From: an uncultured Collinsella sp.
GTDB taxonomy: Bacteria; Actinomycetota; Coriobacteriia; Coriobacteriales; Coriobacteriaceae
Direction of reading: 5' to 3'
Length of the DNA stretch: 7,411 bases
Assembly: GCA_900752475.1 (NCBI GenBank)
Contig: CAADVJ010000060.1
Span: 1 to 7,411 of the forward strand
In this document: one piece after another, positions 5,085-7,411 of the stretch
Layout: every line of letters begins with the position of its first letter
Position numbering within the stretch: position 1 is the stretch's first letter
Notes under the pieces: model-generated
What the model was told of the DNA's origin: nothing
Databases searched by the model: none
The model's input: only the letters and a program-made list of their open reading frames with translations
Translations under genes and position numbers: made by a program

Positions 5085-5159
5085 TCTGACGGTTTTAAAC
5101 GGCCTTACGTGTTACAGATTGAGACGTTATATCTGGACAGTCACGCCATCTCAATTACA
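5085..5159. repeat. Decayed solo copy of the 80-nt-period palindromic element
   Basis: TGTTACAGATTGAGAC (5110-5125) is one intact half-site of the family arrayed at 6534-6750. An inverted, shortened partner, ATCTCAATTACA (5148-5159), lies 22 nt on and lacks about four bases of the 16-nt site. The 25 nt before the intact arm (5085-5109) also resemble the array's outer spacers (AAACGGCCTTACG against AAACCGGCCCTTCG). The partner arm contains the mntH stop codon (5155-5157). Confidence 0.75.
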
Positions 5160-6411
5160 TCCCCGTTAGCAGCACGATGTCGAGAATCGTCACGATGGCA
5201 CCGATCCCTACGAGCAGCGCGTTGAGCGGGCGCGAGTTGGCGTATTTGCCCATGACGCGGCGTGAGCTGGTGAGTCGTATGAGCACAAAGACCGTAATCG
5301 GCAACTGAAGCGACAGCAGCGCCTGACTCCAGATGAGACCCTCAAAAGGATTCGGGACGATCAGGCACGCCGCCACTGCGCCGACGAAACAGGCTGCTAC
5401 CCAAATCGAGGAATGTCGGTCGTGGATGTCGTATTCCTCGTCGAACATGCCCGCGGTGATGGTTCCCGCCGCCATGCCCGCTGTCACGCTGCTCGATAGT
5501 CCCGCGAACAGCAGCGCTACCGCAAAGATGGTCGAGCTTGCCGGGCCCAAGATGGGGGAGAGCGTGGCCGCTGCGACGGCGAGGTCGTCTACGACAATGC
5601 CGTGCGCAAAGAAGGTCGTTGCGGCCAGGATGACCATGGCCGAGTTGATCGCCCAGCCCACGCCCATCGAAAAGAGCGTGTCGAAGAGCTCGTAGCGCAG
5701 ACGTTCCTCGATAACCTGCTCGCCTTGGCCTTCGAAGTGCATAGATTGGATGACCTCAGAGTGCAGGAAGAGGTTGTGGGGCATAACGACCGCGCCCAGG
5801 ACACTAACGATAATCGCGGCCGAGCCGGTGGGCATACTGGGCGTGATCCAGCTTGCGGCGGCTTGCGGCCAGTCGACCTTGACTAGTGCAAGCTCGGCCA
5901 AAAACGAGAGCCCTACCACGCCGACGAAGGCGATGATCCAGCGTTCGGCACGCTTGTAGGAGTTCGTCATGAGCATCGCCAACGATGCCGCCGCCACGAT
6001 GACGCAGCCCGCGCGCACGGGCAGCCCAAAGAGCATCTGGAGCGCGATCGCACCGCCCAGGACTTCGGCCATGGCGGTGGCGATGGTCGCGAGATAGGCA
6101 CTGGCGAGCACCGGGCGCCCAACGAAGCGGGGGAGAAAGCGGGTCGTGGCCTCGGCAAGGCAGGCGCCCGTGGCGATGCCCAGGTGCGCCGCGTTGTGCT
6201 GCAGCACGATGAGCATGATCGTGGACAGCGTGACGATCCACAGCAGCGCGTAGCCAAACTGCGAGCCTGCGGCCATATTGGAGGCCCAGTTGCCCGGGTC
6301 GATAAAGCCGACGGTCACGAGCAGCCCGGGGCCGATATGCCGCGCAATGTCTAGGCCTCCGTGACCGCCGGTGCGTCGGGAGCCAAAATGATGTTTGAGA
6401 TGGTTGAGCAT
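5155..6411 (-). CDS. mntH: Nramp-family divalent metal transporter (MntH type)
   Basis: The start is set at the ATG at 6411, because AGGAG lies 6 nt before it; an in-frame TTG 12 codons earlier (6447) has no such site. The 418-residue protein has about 11 hydrophobic segments. TM1 carries GFIDPGNWASN (35-45), with metal ligands D38 and N41. TM6 carries LGAVVMPHNLFLHSE (205-219), with the A207/M210 ligand pair, so this is a transition-metal type rather than the Nramp-related Mg transporters that lose that Met. In TM10, AGLSSSVTAGMAAG (303-316) has Leu where many Nramps have Gln (AGQSST). It should import Mn2+ or Fe2+ with protons at the cytoplasmic membrane. It is transcribed alone, convergent to the rubredoxin-like gene and divergent from gltB. 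Decayed and intact palindromic repeats lie on both sides. Confidence 0.93.
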   Translation of the reverse strand: MLNHLKHHFGSRRTGGHGGLDIARHIGPGLLVTVGFIDPGNWASNMAAGSQFGYALLWIVTLSTIMLIVLQHNAAHLGIATGACLAEATTRFLPRFVGRPVLASAYLATIATAMAEVLGGAIALQMLFGLPVRAGCVIVAAASLAMLMTNSYKRAERWIIAFVGVVGLSFLAELALVKVDWPQAAASWITPSMPTGSAAIIVSVLGAVVMPHNLFLHSEVIQSMHFEGQGEQVIEERLRYELFDTLFSMGVGWAINSAMVILAATTFFAHGIVVDDLAVAAATLSPILGPASSTIFAVALLFAGLSSSVTAGMAAGTITAGMFDEEYDIHDRHSSIWVAACFVGAVAACLIVPNPFEGLIWSQALLSLQLPITVFVLIRLTSSRRVMGKYANSRPLNALLVGIGAIVTILDIVLLTGM

Positions 6412-6456
6412 GGTGAGCTCCTGCGTGCCGTTTGCTTGACGCCGCAAAGGATACCC

Positions 6457-6486
6457 ATTTTAGGCTTAAAAGTTACCCGAGACTAA
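6457..6486 (-). promoter_or_regulatory. Candidate mntH promoter with a palindrome over the -10 (possible MntR/DtxR-type operator)
   Basis: On the minus strand TAAAAT (6462-6457) is a good -10, with TTAGTC (6486-6481) as a weak -35 at an 18-nt spacing. This predicts a start near 6450 and a leader of about 39 nt. TTTTAGGCTTAAAA (6458-6471) is a 14-nt palindrome with one mismatched pair (12 of 14 bases symmetric) and overlaps the -10. DtxR/MntR repressors bind short palindromes of related composition (TTAGG half-sites), and this is where a Mn-responsive repressor of mntH would sit. The regulator is inferred only. Confidence 0.4.
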
Positions 6487-6533
6487 CAAAATTGTTGTAT
6501 TTGAATAGGATGGTGAAAGGGAGCTGCCGAAAT

Positions 6534-6750
6534 GTCTTGATCTGTAACAACTAGGGATGGAAATTGGGTCTAGGTGTTACAGATCGAGACAGGAAGAAAT
6601 GGTCCTATGGAAAATCTCGATCTGTAACAGTTAGCTGCAAAAACCGGCCCTTCGTGTTACAGATCGAGACAAACCAAAACTGTCCTGCAGAAAATCTCAA
6701 TCTGTAACATCTAGGCGCCAAAATCGGCTCCTCCTGTTACAGATTGAGAT
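6534..6750. repeat. Array of six alternating 16-nt half-sites with an exact 80-nt period
   Basis: Plus-oriented half-sites TGTTACAGATCGAGAC start at 6575, 6655 and 6735. Minus-oriented ones (ATCTCGATCTGTAACA type) start at 6534, 6614 and 6694. Both series step exactly 80 nt. Gaps alternate strictly: 25 nt from minus to plus sites and 23 nt from plus to minus sites. The spacers are also related: the 25-nt ones share a YTAG start and an AAA-then-GG core, and both 23-nt ones contain GTCCT and end GAAA. No open reading frame of note spans it. It fills much of the 522-nt divergent region between mntH and gltB; the rest (6751-6933) holds only the gltB upstream region. Confidence 0.92.
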
Positions 6751-6844
6751 GTTTGAAGCGGTGAGCTTGCGTGCCGAACCTGGGGCCCTTGTTGTCGTCC
6801 TTGAGGTCGGCGGTGTCCACTCGTAGGGCGTGCGTTACGCGATT

Positions 6845-6892
6845 GTTTCGAAACGGGTGGGAAACACAACGGGCCGGCGATGACTCTAGTAT
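6845..6892 (+). promoter_or_regulatory. gltB upstream region: GAAAC direct repeat and possible -10
   Basis: GTTTCGAAAC (6845-6854) is a perfect 10-nt palindrome. Its right half GAAAC (6850-6854) recurs at 6861-6865 after exactly 6 nt, an 11-nt step. TAGTAT (6887-6892) could be a -10, with a leader of about 35 nt, but no acceptable -35 is seen. GAAAC with 6-nt gaps recalls half of the actinobacterial GlnR site, which would suit a nitrogen-assimilation gene, though the partner GTnAC half-sites are not at the expected spacing. Confidence 0.3.
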
Positions 6893-6933
6893 GCCTATTC
6901 AACTGACTGTCTAATATCTAGGGGAGGATCGCG

Positions 6934-7411
6934 ATGCAGGCAGATTCCGCTCAGCAGCAGGGCCTTTATCGCCCCGAATTCGACCACGATGCATGTGGCA
7001 TCGGCGCGCTTGCCGATATCAACGGTGAGCGCCATCACCAGATTCTGGACGACGCGCTGTCCATTCTGGTCAACTTGGAGCACCGCGGCGGCACGGGACT
7101 CGAGAAGAACACCGGCGACGGCGCTGGCATCCTGTTCCAGGTTCCGCATCACTTTTTTCGAAAAGAGGCTCAAAAGTGCGGCCAGATTCTGCCGGCAGAG
7201 GGCGACTATGGCGTGGCCATGCTGTTCTTTCCACAGGACGACAAAGGCGTAGAGGATGCCCGTCGCGTGTTTGAGGAGGGTTGCGCCGAGGCCGGCGTGC
7301 CGCTGCTCTTTTGGCGCGAGGTGCCGGTCGACCCGCACGACCTGGGCGAGACGGACCGAGCCGGCATGACTACAATCCTGCAAGACTTACTGGGCCGCCC
7401 CGACGAAACGA
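6934..7411 (+). CDS. gltB: Glutamate synthase large subunit, N-terminal part (truncated by window end)
   Basis: The ATG at 6934 has GGGGAGGA (6921-6928) 5 nt upstream. The visible 159 residues are the start of the class II glutamine amidotransferase domain of a protein usually about 1500 residues long. Twenty residues precede DHDACGIGALADI (17-29). Cys21 is the expected N-terminal nucleophile after propeptide removal. The next block, LEHRGGTGLEKNTGDGAGIL (49-68), is the highly conserved glutamate-synthase stretch. This domain releases ammonia from glutamine, which is channelled to the FMN domain to convert 2-oxoglutarate to glutamate. The remainder, including the synthase and glucosyl-like GltB C-terminal domains, lies beyond 7411, and the small subunit gltD may follow. 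It is divergent from mntH. Confidence 0.95.
   Translation, partial: MQADSAQQQGLYRPEFDHDACGIGALADINGERHHQILDDALSILVNLEHRGGTGLEKNTGDGAGILFQVPHHFFRKEAQKCGQILPAEGDYGVAMLFFPQDDKGVEDARRVFEEGCAEAGVPLLFWREVPVDPHDLGETDRAGMTTILQDLLGRPDET

Noticed and set aside
6491..6500. AACAA/TTGTT symmetry near 6487-6498 as a second mntH operator
   Set aside because: It is short, its two central base pairs are asymmetric, and it is not positioned over a promoter element. The palindrome at 6458-6471 is the better candidate.
6534..6750. CRISPR array
   Set aside because: The 16-nt sites alternate in orientation and the spacers are related to each other, unlike CRISPR repeats in one orientation with unique spacers. 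There are no cas genes in the window.
6711..6902. Short minus-strand reading frame of 63 codons in the mntH-gltB region
   Set aside because: It begins in the gltB upstream region and ends in the repeat array, with no family features; probably chance.

Overview
The window looks like chromosomal DNA of a high-GC, anaerobic Gram-positive of the Coriobacteriia, most likely Collinsella or a close relative. This is an inference from GC-rich third codon positions, strong GGAGG-type ribosome binding sites, the gene complement (MupG/DUF871, flavin reductase plus rubredoxin-like protein, a clostridial/coriobacterial type of Nramp transporter) and palindromic intergenic repeats of a kind I associate with Collinsella. 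No database search was possible.

Layout. Positions 1-17 appear to be the tail of an upstream terminator. Then come mupG (34-1086, +), an ArsC/Spx-like CxxC protein (1179-1538, +), three 46-nt imperfect palindromes spaced exactly 62 nt apart (1546-1715), and a convergent gene for a small protein resembling the non-DNA-binding half of some MarR-like regulators (1735-2145, -). Next is a tRNA-Gln(CUG)/tRNA-Glu(CUC) unit with its own promoter, an A+T-rich upstream element and a terminator (2310-2626). A TPR-protein gene (2683-3600, +) overlaps smpB (3590-4060, +) by 11 nt. A long hairpin repeat (4073-4139) and a terminator (4182-4215) follow. Then come a flavin reductase (4267-4770, +) and a 47-residue rubredoxin-like protein (4860-5003, +) with its own promoter and a strong terminator. 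The Nramp-type transporter mntH lies on the minus strand (5155-6411). It is separated by a 522-nt divergent region from gltB (glutamate synthase large subunit, 6934 to beyond the window, +).

Most genes are housekeeping or redox/metal genes: cell-wall sugar recovery (MupG), ribosome rescue (SmpB), electron transfer for oxygen or NO defence (flavin reductase plus rubredoxin), Mn/Fe uptake (MntH) and nitrogen assimilation (GltB). The flavin reductase and rubredoxin-like genes correspond to the two domains that are fused in high-molecular-weight rubredoxin of acetogens.

The most unusual content is intergenic. An array in the mntH-gltB region (6534-6750) contains six 16-nt half-sites in alternating orientation with an exact 80-nt period, and a decayed copy of the same element overlaps the mntH stop codon, so the transporter gene is flanked on both sides. 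Two unrelated palindromic families (1546-1715 and 4073-4139) sit in other intergenic gaps. None of the three matches a named RNA or mobile element that I recognise with confidence.
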